DNA from: Corynebacterium casei LMG S-19264
GTDB taxonomy: Bacteria > Actinomycetota > Actinomycetes > Mycobacteriales > Mycobacteriaceae
Length of the DNA stretch: 64,000 bases
NCBI RefSeq assembly: GCF_000550785.1
Contig: NZ_CP004350.1
Span: 1,220,009-1,284,008, forward strand
Direction of reading: 5' to 3'
The number at the start of each line of letters is the position of its first letter. The first letter of the stretch is position 1. Under the pieces are notes generated by a model. It made no database searches and was not told the origin of the DNA. It worked only from the letters and a program-made list of their open reading frames with translations. A program made the translations under genes and the position numbers. This document shows, one piece after another, positions 38,729 to 48,146 of this stretch.

Positions 38729-39459
38729 GTAGGAAAAAGAAGATTAGCGGTGAGCAGGCCTTAGAAGAGGCCTACGCCGCGGTTGATAAGGCTCCGCTAC
38801 TCAAGAGCTTGGGTGTGGATATCAACGAGCACTACCTGCGCTTGGCATTGACCCACCGTTCTTTCGCGAATGAGCATGGGCATCTGCCGAACAATGAGCG
38901 CCTTGAGTTCCTCGGCGACGCTGTTCTGGGTTTGTCGATTGCAGCCCGGCTGTATGAGAAGTTCCCAATGCGCCCCGAGTCTGACATTTCGAAGATGCGC
39001 GCATCCATCGTCTCCCGTTATGGGCTTTCTGACGTTGCGCGTGAAATCGGGCTCGGTGCCTACATTTTGCTGGGCAAAGGTGAGCATAACTCCAAGGGGC
39101 GTGAGAAGGATTCCATCCTTTCGGACACCATGGAGGCGCTGTTTGGCGCTATCTACCTGCAGTACGAATTTGAGACTGCGCGTGGCGTCATTTTGAACCT
39201 CTTTGCTGAGAAGCTGGAAGCTGCTGTGTCCACCAGTAACCACATGGACTGGAAGACCACCCTGCAGGAGCTGTGCGCGGAGCGCAAGATGCCGATGCCG
39301 GAGTACACCGCCACATCGACCGGTCCTGAGCATGATCAGTTGTTCTCCGCTCAGGTATTTGTCGAAGGGCAATTGCTCGGTGAAGGCATGGGCCCAAACA
39401 AGAAGCAGGCTGAGCAGCATGCTGCTGAAAAGGCTTCGCTGATCATTCGCGTGAAGTAG
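38725..39459 (+). CDS. rnc: Ribonuclease III
   Basis: RNase III cuts double-stranded RNA, including rRNA precursors. The 244 residues contain the catalytic signature NERLEFLGDAVLGL (about residues 57-70), the second acidic site in DTMEALFGAIYLQ, and a C-terminal double-stranded-RNA-binding domain (DWKTTLQELCAERKMPMPEY to KKQAEQHAAEKA). GTG start overlapping the DUF177 stop. Confidence 0.97.
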   Translation: MSRKKKISGEQALEEAYAAVDKAPLLKSLGVDINEHYLRLALTHRSFANEHGHLPNNERLEFLGDAVLGLSIAARLYEKFPMRPESDISKMRASIVSRYGLSDVAREIGLGAYILLGKGEHNSKGREKDSILSDTMEALFGAIYLQYEFETARGVILNLFAEKLEAAVSTSNHMDWKTTLQELCAERKMPMPEYTATSTGPEHDQLFSAQVFVEGQLLGEGMGPNKKQAEQHAAEKASLIIRVK

Positions 39460-39480
39460 TGCTACTTAAAGCAATCTCTT

Positions 39481-40281
39481 ATGCCTGAGTTACCTGAAGT
39501 TGAAGTAGTCCGCCGTGGACTAGAACCTCACGTCGTTGGTCGTGCCTTCGAGGCAGTGGAGGTTCTACATCCGCGTGCGAATCGGGGACAGGACGCACCA
39601 CTTGGTGCTCTCCTAAAAGGTCGCGTTATTAGCGGCCTTGCGCGTCGGGGTAAATACTTGTGGTGTGAGCTCAATGGGGAAGACGATGTCCTCTTCGTGC
39701 ACCTAGGGATGTCGGGGCAACTTCGAATTGGTCATACTGATTCCAAGCACGTGCGCATCCGCAGCCATCTCACCGATGGGGTGGATCTAAGCTTTATTGA
39801 CCAGCGCACTTTCGGCTATTGGCTCGCAGCACCCTTGTCAAAGATTGACCATATTGGCCACGATCCACTGAGCCCGGACTTCGATATTGTCGCCGCGGCG
39901 CGCAAGCTGCGGACCAAAAAGACACACGTGAAGACCGCGCTGCTGGACCAAACAATTGCCTCTGGTATCGGCAATATCTACGCCGATGAAGCACTGTGGC
40001 GTGCCAAAGTATCTCCACTGCGCAAAGCCAACCGCTTACTGCAACGCGAAGCCATCGCGATTTATGAGGCTGCCGCTGCTGTGATGACTGAGGCCCTCGC
40101 GCAGGGCGGCACCAGCTTTGACTCACTGTATGTCAATGTCAACGGTGAATCCGGGTACTTTGCCCGATCCTTACATGCCTACGGCCGCACCGATGAACCT
40201 TGCGACGACTGCGGAACTCCCATCGCTCGCGTCATCTTGAATGCGCGCTCCTCGCATTTTTGTCCTGCTTGCCAGTACTAG
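39481..40281 (+). CDS. mutM: Formamidopyrimidine-DNA glycosylase
   Basis: MutM (Fpg) removes 8-oxoguanine and ring-opened purines and cuts the abasic site. The 266 residues begin MPELPEVE with catalytic Pro2 and Glu3, have Lys58 (RRGKYL) and HLGMSGQLRI, the helix-two-turn-helix region ASGIGNIYADEAL, and a C-terminal zinc finger with four Cys (EPCDDC ... FCPAC). It is about 20 residues shorter than many homologues, but all functional parts are present. 21 bases after rnc. Confidence 0.96.
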   Translation: MPELPEVEVVRRGLEPHVVGRAFEAVEVLHPRANRGQDAPLGALLKGRVISGLARRGKYLWCELNGEDDVLFVHLGMSGQLRIGHTDSKHVRIRSHLTDGVDLSFIDQRTFGYWLAAPLSKIDHIGHDPLSPDFDIVAAARKLRTKKTHVKTALLDQTIASGIGNIYADEALWRAKVSPLRKANRLLQREAIAIYEAAAAVMTEALAQGGTSFDSLYVNVNGESGYFARSLHAYGRTDEPCDDCGTPIARVILNARSSHFCPACQY

Positions 40282-40888
40282 GACCTTCCGACAAATGTAA
40301 AAGCGAGATCACCCGTTTTAATTCAGCACCCCCTTTAGTGGATTAGTGCTACAAATCATATTCTTGTCATTTGCGGGAAAAGATGTAAAAATCTTCAGGG
40401 CGATATTTGTCACTGTGGGAAGCGGGATGAGTCCGGTGGGGTATCGGCAAGCTAGTACCTCTGGATACTGTAGCCAAAGCCTCCAATGCTGCGAACTTGG
40501 CAGAGGGGCGACTGGTGTGAATGGTTTTGATTCTGGAAGCATTGCCTGTCCGGGAAAGTGAAAAACTTAGGCTTGGCCGCGTGACGTGCAGGAAGAGATT
40601 GTTGATATGTGCACCTTGGTTTTGTCATGCGCGCTTTAGTGAAATCAGTGAATCTCACACGAGGGATAGCATTGCTTCAAGCGTGAACCGAATGCGGGAC
40701 TACGACGCATTCTGATTGAGTAATAGAAAAACCACTTTGAATGCTTAGGCATTTGCCTATGAATAGTTGTAAAGGGGGAATAAACGGAACCTGTCGGAGA
40801 TAAAACACTGCGAAAATTGTTTGCTTCAGCCCACTCCATTGTGTGACTCAGGTTGCCCCAACTATTAATGATCCCCTTTAATATCCCT
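40282..40888 (+). other. 607-bp non-coding stretch before the symporter gene
   Basis: I see no credible gene here; the short frames have no coding character. It looks more AT-rich than its surroundings and includes a GGGAAGCGGGATGAGTCCGG-type segment near 40420 that resembles structured leader RNA, but matches no riboswitch class I could name. TTTAAT (40877-40882) six bases before ATG 40889 may be a -10 for a leaderless message. A small palindrome, TAGGCATTTGCCTA, lies near 40747-40760. The rest is unassigned. Confidence 0.5.
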
Positions 40889-42373
40889 ATGAGTTTCCTC
40901 GAAAATATTGTGGGCACGTTTAACGACGGCCTATGGACCTACATTGTTCCGTGGCTTCTAGTGGGTGCGGGCATCTTCTTTGGCTTCCGCACCGCGCTGG
41001 TCCAGCTTCGGATGATTCCGTCCATGCTCAAGTCCGTCGTGGAACGTCCGAAGGGACCCGGTAAGGACGCTGACGAAGAGTACGGCGGAATTTCCGCCTT
41101 CAAAGCGTTTACCATCTCCGCTGCGTCCCGCGTTGGCACCGGCAACGTCGCTGGTGTTGCGGTGGCTATTTCCGTTGGTGGCCCGGGCGCCGTCTTCTGG
41201 ATGTGGATGATTGCAATCCTTGGCGGTGCTACCGCCTTCATCGAGTCCACCCTGGCGCAGCTATGGAAGATCCGCGACGGTGATAACTACCGCGGCGGCC
41301 CGGCGTACTACATGAAGAAGGGCCTGGGCTGGACCCCGCTGGCAATTATCTTCTCGGTAGCAATTTCTTTTACTTTCGGCTTTGTCTACAACGCTTTCCA
41401 GACCAACGCTATCGCTGAATCGCTTGCTACTTCCTTCGACAATGACTCCTTTACTTTCCGCGCGATTGTCGGTGTCGTCATCGCTGTGGTCTCCGGCTGC
41501 ATCATCTTCGGTGGCGTTCAGCGTATTGCGAACATGACCCAGATCATCGTTCCATTCATGGCGGTTGCGTACTTGATCATTGGTTTGTACGTGGTCATCA
41601 CCAACATCGATGCAGTTCCTGGTGTTATTTCTGACATTGTCACCCACGCGCTTGGCTTCCAGCAGATTGCCGGTGCTGGTTTGGGTGCTGCGATGATGCA
41701 GGGTATTCAGCGTGGCCTGTTCTCCAATGAGGCTGGTGAGGGTTCCGCGCCAAACGCTGCGGCTACCGCAACTGTGTCCCACCCGGTCAAGCAAGGTCTG
41801 GTTCAGAGCCTGGGCGTTTACTTTGACACCCTAGTTGTTTGTTCCATCACTGCCTTCATTATTTTGCTGGGCACCGACCTGGAATACGGCGGCGAAGCAG
41901 AAGGCGTATCCCTGACCCAGTTGGCGCTGTCCAACGAAGTTGGTAACTGGGGCGCGCACATGGTGACCTTCATCCTCTTCTTCCTGGCATTTTCTTCCAT
42001 CTTGGGTAACTACTACTTGGCTGAAGCCAATGTTGAGTACCTCACTCAGTCCCGAATCTGGCTCTTTCTCTTCCGCGCTGTAGTTATCTTCTTCGTCTGG
42101 TTCGGTGCGGTTGGCTCCCTGCCACTCGTATTCGCACTGGCAGATACCGGCGCAGGTACTATGGTTATTCTCAACATTCTGGCGATTGTGCCGCTCTCGG
42201 GCGTCGCGTTGAAGCTGTTGAAGAACTTCAATGACCAGCGTCGCCAGGGTATCGATCCGGTCTTCCACCGCGACATGCTGCCTGAACTCGAGAATGTTGA
42301 GGTTTGGGATGGTTCTGACCCGGTTACTCGCCGTGGCCTGGAAATGATTGAAAACAAGAATCGAGTAGATTAA
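40889..42373 (+). CDS. Alanine/glycine:cation symporter (AGCS family)
   Basis: A sodium- or proton-coupled amino-acid symporter of 494 residues with about ten membrane helices. Family motifs: FKAFTISAASRVGTGNVAGVA, GGPGAVFWMWMIAILGGATAFIESTLAQLWK, RGGPAYYMKKGLGW, GIQRGLFSNEAGEGSAPNAAATA. The expected substrates are alanine and glycine. I chose ATG 40889 (MSFLENIVGTFND); an in-frame TTG at 40853 and ATG at 40868 are alternatives. acyP starts on the base after its stop, so both are co-transcribed. Confidence 0.9.
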   Translation: MSFLENIVGTFNDGLWTYIVPWLLVGAGIFFGFRTALVQLRMIPSMLKSVVERPKGPGKDADEEYGGISAFKAFTISAASRVGTGNVAGVAVAISVGGPGAVFWMWMIAILGGATAFIESTLAQLWKIRDGDNYRGGPAYYMKKGLGWTPLAIIFSVAISFTFGFVYNAFQTNAIAESLATSFDNDSFTFRAIVGVVIAVVSGCIIFGGVQRIANMTQIIVPFMAVAYLIIGLYVVITNIDAVPGVISDIVTHALGFQQIAGAGLGAAMMQGIQRGLFSNEAGEGSAPNAAATATVSHPVKQGLVQSLGVYFDTLVVCSITAFIILLGTDLEYGGEAEGVSLTQLALSNEVGNWGAHMVTFILFFLAFSSILGNYYLAEANVEYLTQSRIWLFLFRAVVIFFVWFGAVGSLPLVFALADTGAGTMVILNILAIVPLSGVALKLLKNFNDQRRQGIDPVFHRDMLPELENVEVWDGSDPVTRRGLEMIENKNRVD

Positions 42374-42652
42374 ATGCAACGCATGACCGCATTCGTCCGT
42401 GGCAATGTTCAAGGAGTTGGCTTTCGCTGGTGGACACGCTCCCGCGCCCTAGAGTTGGGTCTTGCGGGACACGCCACCAATAAGGCAGACGGACGCGTGC
42501 AGGTTGTGGCAGAAGGCTCTAAAGAAGACTGCGAGAAACTTCTGCAGCTGCTCAAAGAAGAACCTTCTACTACTAACCGCCCCGGCCATGTGGAATTGGT
42601 AGTAGAGCAGTGGGCTGAGCCTAAAGGCGAGTCCGGGTTCATCGAACGCTAA
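42374..42652 (+). CDS. acyP: Acylphosphatase
   Basis: A 92-residue acylphosphatase that hydrolyses acyl phosphates. Both catalytic residues are visible: Arg18 in VQGVGFRWW and Asn36 in HATNKADGRV. In mycobacteria the gene also lies just before smc. Here it begins directly after the symporter stop codon, with its ribosome binding site inside the symporter gene. Confidence 0.95.
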   Translation: MQRMTAFVRGNVQGVGFRWWTRSRALELGLAGHATNKADGRVQVVAEGSKEDCEKLLQLLKEEPSTTNRPGHVELVVEQWAEPKGESGFIER

Positions 42653-42694
42653 GAGTTTGAATCCACTGCAGGTTCGGCCTGTAGAATTATCCAA

Positions 42695-45600
42695 ATGCAT
42701 TTGAAATCGTTGACGCTTAAAGGCTTCAAGTCCTTCGCGTCCGCGACGACCCTAAAATTTGAACCCGGCATCTGTGCCGTGGTTGGGCCCAACGGCTCGG
42801 GCAAATCCAACGTAGTGGATGCCCTGGCCTGGGTTATGGGTGAGGGCAGCGCGAAGACGCTGCGCGGTGGCAAGATGCAAGACGTCATCTTTGCCGGCGC
42901 TGGTGAACGCAAGGCTTTGGGCCGTGCTGAAGTCACCCTCACTATTGATAACGCCGACGGCGCGCTTCCTATTGATTACACGGAAGTATCCGTAACGCGA
43001 CGCATGTTCCGCGACGGCGCCAGCGAATATGAAATCAACGGCGCTAAAGCCCGCTTGATGGACATCCAGGAGCTGTTGTCTGATTCTGGCATCGGACGCG
43101 AAATGCACATCATTGTCGGGCAGGGAAAGCTCGCAGAAATTCTAGAGTCCCGGCCCGAGGACCGCCGCAGCTACATTGAAGAAGCGGCTGGCGTGCTCAA
43201 GCACCGTCGGCGCAAAGAAAAAGCGCAGCGCAAGCTCATCGGCATGCAGGCAAACTTGGACCGCCTGACAGATTTGACGGAAGAACTGGGCAAGCAGCTC
43301 AAACCACTGGAACGTCAGGCGCAAGCAGCACAGCGTGCTGCGACTGTCCAAGCGGACCTGCGTGATGCTCGCCTGCAGTTGGCAGGTGACCGCGTTGTGC
43401 GTGTGCGCGCCGAATTTGCGGATGCGAAGCGCCAAGCCGAACTGCTAGACGAACAGGTAGCGGTCGCAACTGAGGCCCTTGAAGAAGCTTCGGGGCAACA
43501 AATGGAGCTTGAAGATGAGCTCAATGAAGTAGCTCCTCAGGCTGAAGCCGCGCAGAAATTGTGGTTCGACCTCTCCACGTTGGTGGAGCGTCTTGCAGCG
43601 ACTTTGCGTATTGCCGAAGAACGAGCGAACAACGCTGGCGCGGTTGCCCGCTATCAAGGCCAGGACCCAGAAGACTTAGAGGCACGCGCTAACCAGGCTG
43701 ATGAAGAACACGCTGAGTTAGTTGAGGCTGCCGAAGAAGCAGCGGAAGCCTTGGAGTCCATCCGCGAAGAAGTCGCCGAGCGCCGTGAAGCATTCGATGC
43801 TGCGGATAAAGAGCATGCGGCGCAGTTGCGCGCAATCGCCGATAGGCGCGAGGGCGTCGTGCGTCTTATCGCCGAAGAAGAAGCTTTGTCCCGTCAGGCT
43901 GAAGCCTCTGAACAAGAGCTTTCGCGCAGCGAAGATGGCGTCAACGAATCAGCGCAGAAGCTGCGCACCTCCCGGCAGGAAGCCAGTGAAGTGGAAGAAA
44001 AGCTCGCTGGTTTCGACCGTGAGCGCACACCACTGGATGAGGCACATGTTCGTGCGTTGAGTGAATCTCAGGCAGCGGATCTGCGATTGGAGCAGTTGCG
44101 CGATGAACAGCGTGTGCGTGAGCGTGCTGTGTACACGTTGCGTTCGCGTATTGAAACGCTGAACAGCACCATTCCTCCAACGGCAGAAATTGGCTATGAC
44201 CTCCAACCACTGGCACAGATGATCTCCACCAAGTATGACGTGGCCGTTGCTGTTGCGCTGGGCGCTTTCGCTGAGTCGCAAGCTGGTGAAGTGGGCGATG
44301 ACCTCATTGGAGCTCTGGAACATGCGCAGCGCACAACCGTCTTTGATACTTCCGGTGGATCTGAAGCTAAATGGCGCATGGACGCGAATCTGCCAAAGGA
44401 CGCCGCATGGTTGCTTGATCATATTGTGGCGGTTCCAGAAGTATCGCAGGGCCTGACCCGCGTGCTTGCCGATGTCGTCTTGGTCAAGGACTTCGCCACA
44501 GCGCGTCATCTTGTCAAAGAGGATCCTCGCTTGCGCGCGGTGACTCCCGATGGCGTCATGGTGGGTGAGGGCTGGGTATCCGCCGGTACCGGTTCGCAGT
44601 CCACGGTGGAGGTTACTTCCAAAATTCAGGCTGCTGAACAAGAACTGGAACAGGCAACTCAGGACTTAGAAGAACTTTCCGGCACCTTAGAAGGCGCGAA
44701 ACTTGCGGCCGAAGATGCACGAGTTACTGCCGCCGGCGCAAAAGCTGCACTGCGTGAGCACGACGCGCAGGTATCTGCCTGGAAGCGCGACTACCGGCGT
44801 TTGGTATCGCAAGTCGACAGCAGCCAGCGTGACCATGAGAAGCTCGCCGGCCGCGCGACGGAGCTCGAGGTCAAGCTTTATGAGTTGCGTGAGCAGCTTT
44901 CCCAGGCACGTGACCGTCTCGCCCGCGTGGATAAGGATGAGCCAGATACGGAAGCATCGACTAGTGAACGCGATGCGGCTTCGGCTGCTTTGGATACTGC
45001 GAAGACCATGGAGATGGAAGCGCAGATGAGTTTGCGCTCTGCGCAGGACAAGGTCGGGCATGTTGCTGGCCGTGGGGATAATCTGCGCCGTCAAGCGCAA
45101 CAAGAACGCCAGGCCAAAGATCGTCATGACCGCGCCATGGAACGCCGCCGCGCACTTGGTGAGCTGGCGCGTACCGTTGCATCGCATGCCAAGACTCTCA
45201 GTGAGCGTGCGGCGACAGCTTTGGCTGAAGCAGCTGAATCTCGTGATGAGCTATCCACGAAACGTACCGTTTTGAACAATCAGCTCAATGCTGCAAAGCA
45301 GACCGTCAACGGTGCACGCCAGCGCTTAGAACAGTTGACCAACAAAGCGCACTCGGGTGACATCGCGCGTTCTCAGGCACAGGTTCGCCTGGATGAAGCT
45401 GAGGCGAAGATTTCAGAACAACTGGGCATTTCCATTGCTGATTTGTTGCGTGATTACACACCGGGTGAAGAATTTGACCGCGCGGAGCAGACGAAGCGTT
45501 TGAAGCAAGCTGAAAAAGATCTGAACTCACTGGGTAAGGTCAACCCGCTGGCCTTAGAGGAGTTCAAGGCGTTGGAAGAACGCTATTCCTTCCTGTCCAC

Positions 45601-46153
45601 GCAGCTGGATGATGTCATCGAAGCCCGCAAAGATTTGCAGGGTGTTATTGAGGATGTTGATGCGCAGATTCTGCAGCTATTTAGTGATGCCTGGAATGAT
45701 GTGGAAGCGGAATTCCCGAAGGTATTTAACACGTTGTTCCCTGGTGGCGAGGGCCGGTTGATCCTCACCGAGCCGGATTCCTTGCTGACCACGGGCATTG
45801 AGGTTGAAGCGCGGCCTCCTGGAAAGAAAGTCAAGCGCCTATCCTTGCTTTCAGGCGGAGAGAAGTCATTAACCGCACTCGCGATGCTCGTAGCGATTTT
45901 CCGCGCCCGCCCTTCACCGTTTTATGTCATGGATGAGGTTGAGGCAGCGCTTGATGATGTAAACCTGCGTCGATTAATTGCATTGTTTGAGGAATTGCGT
46001 AAAGATTCCCAGCTCATTGTGATTACGCACCAGAAACCGACGATGGATGTGGCGAATGTCTTGTATGGCGTCACGATGCGTGGCGATGGTGTGACGCGGG
46101 TTATTTCCCAACGCATGAACCCGGCAAGCGCAATGGAGCCAGCTAGCAGTTAA
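42695..46153 (+). CDS. smc: Chromosome segregation protein SMC
   Basis: SMC is the ATPase of the condensin complex (with ScpA/ScpB) that organises and separates chromosomes. The 1152 residues have Walker A GPNGSGKSNVVDAL near residue 32, two long coiled coils (about 165-490 and 650-1000), a hinge around residues 490-640 (YDLQPLAQMISTKYDVAVAVALG ... PDGVMVGEGWVSAGTG), the signature LLSGGEKSL, and Walker B FYVMDEVEAALDD. It starts 42 bases after acyP and leads into ftsY. Confidence 0.97.
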   Translation: MHLKSLTLKGFKSFASATTLKFEPGICAVVGPNGSGKSNVVDALAWVMGEGSAKTLRGGKMQDVIFAGAGERKALGRAEVTLTIDNADGALPIDYTEVSVTRRMFRDGASEYEINGAKARLMDIQELLSDSGIGREMHIIVGQGKLAEILESRPEDRRSYIEEAAGVLKHRRRKEKAQRKLIGMQANLDRLTDLTEELGKQLKPLERQAQAAQRAATVQADLRDARLQLAGDRVVRVRAEFADAKRQAELLDEQVAVATEALEEASGQQMELEDELNEVAPQAEAAQKLWFDLSTLVERLAATLRIAEERANNAGAVARYQGQDPEDLEARANQADEEHAELVEAAEEAAEALESIREEVAERREAFDAADKEHAAQLRAIADRREGVVRLIAEEEALSRQAEASEQELSRSEDGVNESAQKLRTSRQEASEVEEKLAGFDRERTPLDEAHVRALSESQAADLRLEQLRDEQRVRERAVYTLRSRIETLNSTIPPTAEIGYDLQPLAQMISTKYDVAVAVALGAFAESQAGEVGDDLIGALEHAQRTTVFDTSGGSEAKWRMDANLPKDAAWLLDHIVAVPEVSQGLTRVLADVVLVKDFATARHLVKEDPRLRAVTPDGVMVGEGWVSAGTGSQSTVEVTSKIQAAEQELEQATQDLEELSGTLEGAKLAAEDARVTAAGAKAALREHDAQVSAWKRDYRRLVSQVDSSQRDHEKLAGRATELEVKLYELREQLSQARDRLARVDKDEPDTEASTSERDAASAALDTAKTMEMEAQMSLRSAQDKVGHVAGRGDNLRRQAQQERQAKDRHDRAMERRRALGELARTVASHAKTLSERAATALAEAAESRDELSTKRTVLNNQLNAAKQTVNGARQRLEQLTNKAHSGDIARSQAQVRLDEAEAKISEQLGISIADLLRDYTPGEEFDRAEQTKRLKQAEKDLNSLGKVNPLALEEFKALEERYSFLSTQLDDVIEARKDLQGVIEDVDAQILQLFSDAWNDVEAEFPKVFNTLFPGGEGRLILTEPDSLLTTGIEVEARPPGKKVKRLSLLSGGEKSLTALAMLVAIFRARPSPFYVMDEVEAALDDVNLRRLIALFEELRKDSQLIVITHQKPTMDVANVLYGVTMRGDGVTRVISQRMNPASAMEPASS

Positions 46154-46163
46154 GATAGGGCGC

Positions 46164-47918
46164 ATGGAATCGAACTTAACGTTGTGGATCGGCATTGCAG
46201 TTGTTGTCCTGATCGTGCTTATTATTCTCCTGATTTTGTGGGGAAAGAAGCGCGGCGAAGACAAGAAGGTCTCGTTTGAAAAGCACGAGGAAGAGCCAAA
46301 AGAGCTAACCCAACAGCAAAAGTCCGGTAATTATCAGGCGCAATCCGGCTTCAATTTTTCACCAGCGAAGTCGGCTGAACCTGTTCAAAAGTCTCCAGAT
46401 GCACCCACCCCAGAGGTGAAGCAGCACAAGGCTGCCCCGGTACCGCCAGTTATGCCGCCAACTCCTGAACCACAGGAATCTGCCGCAACTGAGATTCCAG
46501 AACAGGAATCCCCAGTCGCAGAACCTGAAACCAAGGATTCCTCCGCAGCGGAATCCACTCCTGCTGAAGCAGCGACAACTCCGGAAGCTGTAGAGGAACC
46601 GGTTGCTCCGGTTGCTGAGGACACACAGCAGGACTCAACAATCATTGAAGAATCTGAGCCAGAGGCAGCCCCTGCTTCAGAACCAGCTGAGCCAGAAACC
46701 ACCATCGTTGAGGAAACCGAGCCAACGGCAGATACAACAGCAGGGGAGAGCCCTGTTGTTCCGGCGCCAACTCCTGCGGTTGAAGAAGAGGAATCCCCAA
46801 TCTTTGACGAGGTTGCAGAAGATCTTGATGCTGAAGACGTCAAGGATGATGTGGCTGAACGCGAGAAGGCGCAGGAAGCAGCGGATGCTGCGGAAGTACA
46901 AACTGATTCGGCTGCGACGGCACTAGAAGAGACTCCGGTTCCAGAGACTCCAGTCGCACAGCCTGAACCAACTGAGCCACTTGAAGAGATTGAGCCTGCT
47001 GGTGGACGACTTGGTCGTCTCCGTGGACGTTTGTCGCGTTCGCAGAATGCTATCGGCCAAGGTCTCATGGGCATCTTGTCGGCCGGCGACTTGGATGAGG
47101 ACGCATGGGAAGAAATCGAAGATACCCTCATCATGGCCGACCTTGGCACTGCAGTGACCATGAAGGTGACTGATTCCCTGCGCGACAAGATTGCAGAACG
47201 CGGTGTATCTAGTGAGGCAGAAGCACGCGCAATGCTGCGTGAGACTTTGATCGAGGTTGGACATCCAGAAATGGACCGTTCAATCAAGGCAATGCCACAT
47301 GAGGGCAAGCCAGCAGTCATCATGGTTGTCGGAGTCAATGGCACAGGCAAGACCACAACCACCGGTAAGTTGGCGCGTGTTCTGGTGTCCATGGGGCACT
47401 CAGTCCTACTCGGTGCGGCCGATACTTTCCGTGCGGCAGCAGCGGACCAGCTAGAAACTTGGGGCCGTCGTGTTGGTGCTACCACCGTGCGCGGCAAAGA
47501 AGGTGCTGATCCAGCATCCGTTGCTTTCGATGCAGTGGCAACAGGCGTGGAGCAGCAAGTCGATGTGGTGCTTGTAGATACAGCGGGTCGTTTGCATACT
47601 TCGACCGACTTGATGGACCAGTTGGGCAAGGTAAAGCGTGTTGTGGAAAAGAAGACTTCGGTTGATGAAGTCTTGCTGGTAATTGATGCCACAGTTGGCC
47701 AAAATGGCCTCATGCAGGCTCGCGTTTTCCGTGAGGTAGTAGATATCACAGGCGTGGTTCTGACCAAGCTGGATGGCACTGCCAAGGGTGGCATTGTGTT
47801 CCAGGTGCAGGAAGAGCTCGGTGTCCCGGTCAAGCTTGTGGGCTTGGGTGAGGGAGCGGATCACCTTGCACCATTCGAGGTCGAAGGCTTCGTGGATGCA
47901 CTGCTTGGTGAGCAGTAA
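46164..47918 (+). CDS. ftsY: Signal recognition particle receptor FtsY
   Basis: FtsY is the membrane-associated GTPase that receives ribosomes brought by Ffh. The 584 residues begin with a real transmembrane helix (about 5-27), then a very long acidic Pro/Ala/Glu-rich region to about residue 270, then the NG domain: VVGVNGTGKTTTTGKLARVL (G1), DTFRAAAADQLE, DTAGRLHTSTDLMDQLGK and TKLDGTAKGG. The acidic region is low in complexity. Its partner gene ffh lies about 10 kb downstream. A strong terminator follows. Confidence 0.97.
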   Translation: MESNLTLWIGIAVVVLIVLIILLILWGKKRGEDKKVSFEKHEEEPKELTQQQKSGNYQAQSGFNFSPAKSAEPVQKSPDAPTPEVKQHKAAPVPPVMPPTPEPQESAATEIPEQESPVAEPETKDSSAAESTPAEAATTPEAVEEPVAPVAEDTQQDSTIIEESEPEAAPASEPAEPETTIVEETEPTADTTAGESPVVPAPTPAVEEEESPIFDEVAEDLDAEDVKDDVAEREKAQEAADAAEVQTDSAATALEETPVPETPVAQPEPTEPLEEIEPAGGRLGRLRGRLSRSQNAIGQGLMGILSAGDLDEDAWEEIEDTLIMADLGTAVTMKVTDSLRDKIAERGVSSEAEARAMLRETLIEVGHPEMDRSIKAMPHEGKPAVIMVVGVNGTGKTTTTGKLARVLVSMGHSVLLGAADTFRAAAADQLETWGRRVGATTVRGKEGADPASVAFDAVATGVEQQVDVVLVDTAGRLHTSTDLMDQLGKVKRVVEKKTSVDEVLLVIDATVGQNGLMQARVFREVVDITGVVLTKLDGTAKGGIVFQVQEELGVPVKLVGLGEGADHLAPFEVEGFVDALLGEQ

Positions 47919-47938
47919 CCTGTAGTTCGACCGAAAGT

Positions 47939-47971
47939 ACGCCCCGGGCTCTTTAGTGGAGCCCGGGGCGT
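47939..47971 (+). terminator. Intrinsic terminator after ftsY
   Basis: GCCCCGGGCTC (47941-47951) pairs perfectly with GAGCCCGGGGC (47959-47969), with one or two further pairs at the base; TTTAGTG loop; then GCTAGTCTTTCTG. It ends the smc-ftsY unit. Confidence 0.9.
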
Positions 47972-48146
47972 GCTAGTCTTTCTGTGATGACGAATACAAA
48001 TGCCTCAAAAACCGCCGTGCGCATCAGGCACAACGGGACAAATGGCTATATCAATTCGTGGGGTCCACATCTCTCTGGTGTCATTCCTTGAGCTGAGTCT
48101 TTAACCCCGTCTCTTATTGTTCATTAACTAGGAATAACTACTTGCG

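Noticed and set aside
40400-40560. Cobalamin, FMN or glycine riboswitch before the symporter
   Set aside because: Short matches (ATCTTCAGGGC, GGGAAGC) occur, but the conserved cores of these classes are missing.
46385-47833. 482-codon frame antisense to ftsY, rich in Ser and Thr
   Set aside because: It mirrors the Glu/Ala/Pro-rich low-complexity part and NG domain of ftsY in the opposite strand; composition is that of a shadow frame and there is no homology or ribosome binding site.
47987-48091. 34-codon frame (MTNTNASKTAVRIRHNG...) between ftsY and mrpA
   Set aside because: No ribosome binding site, no hydrophobic or leader-peptide character, and it begins just after the terminator; kept only as a remote possibility.
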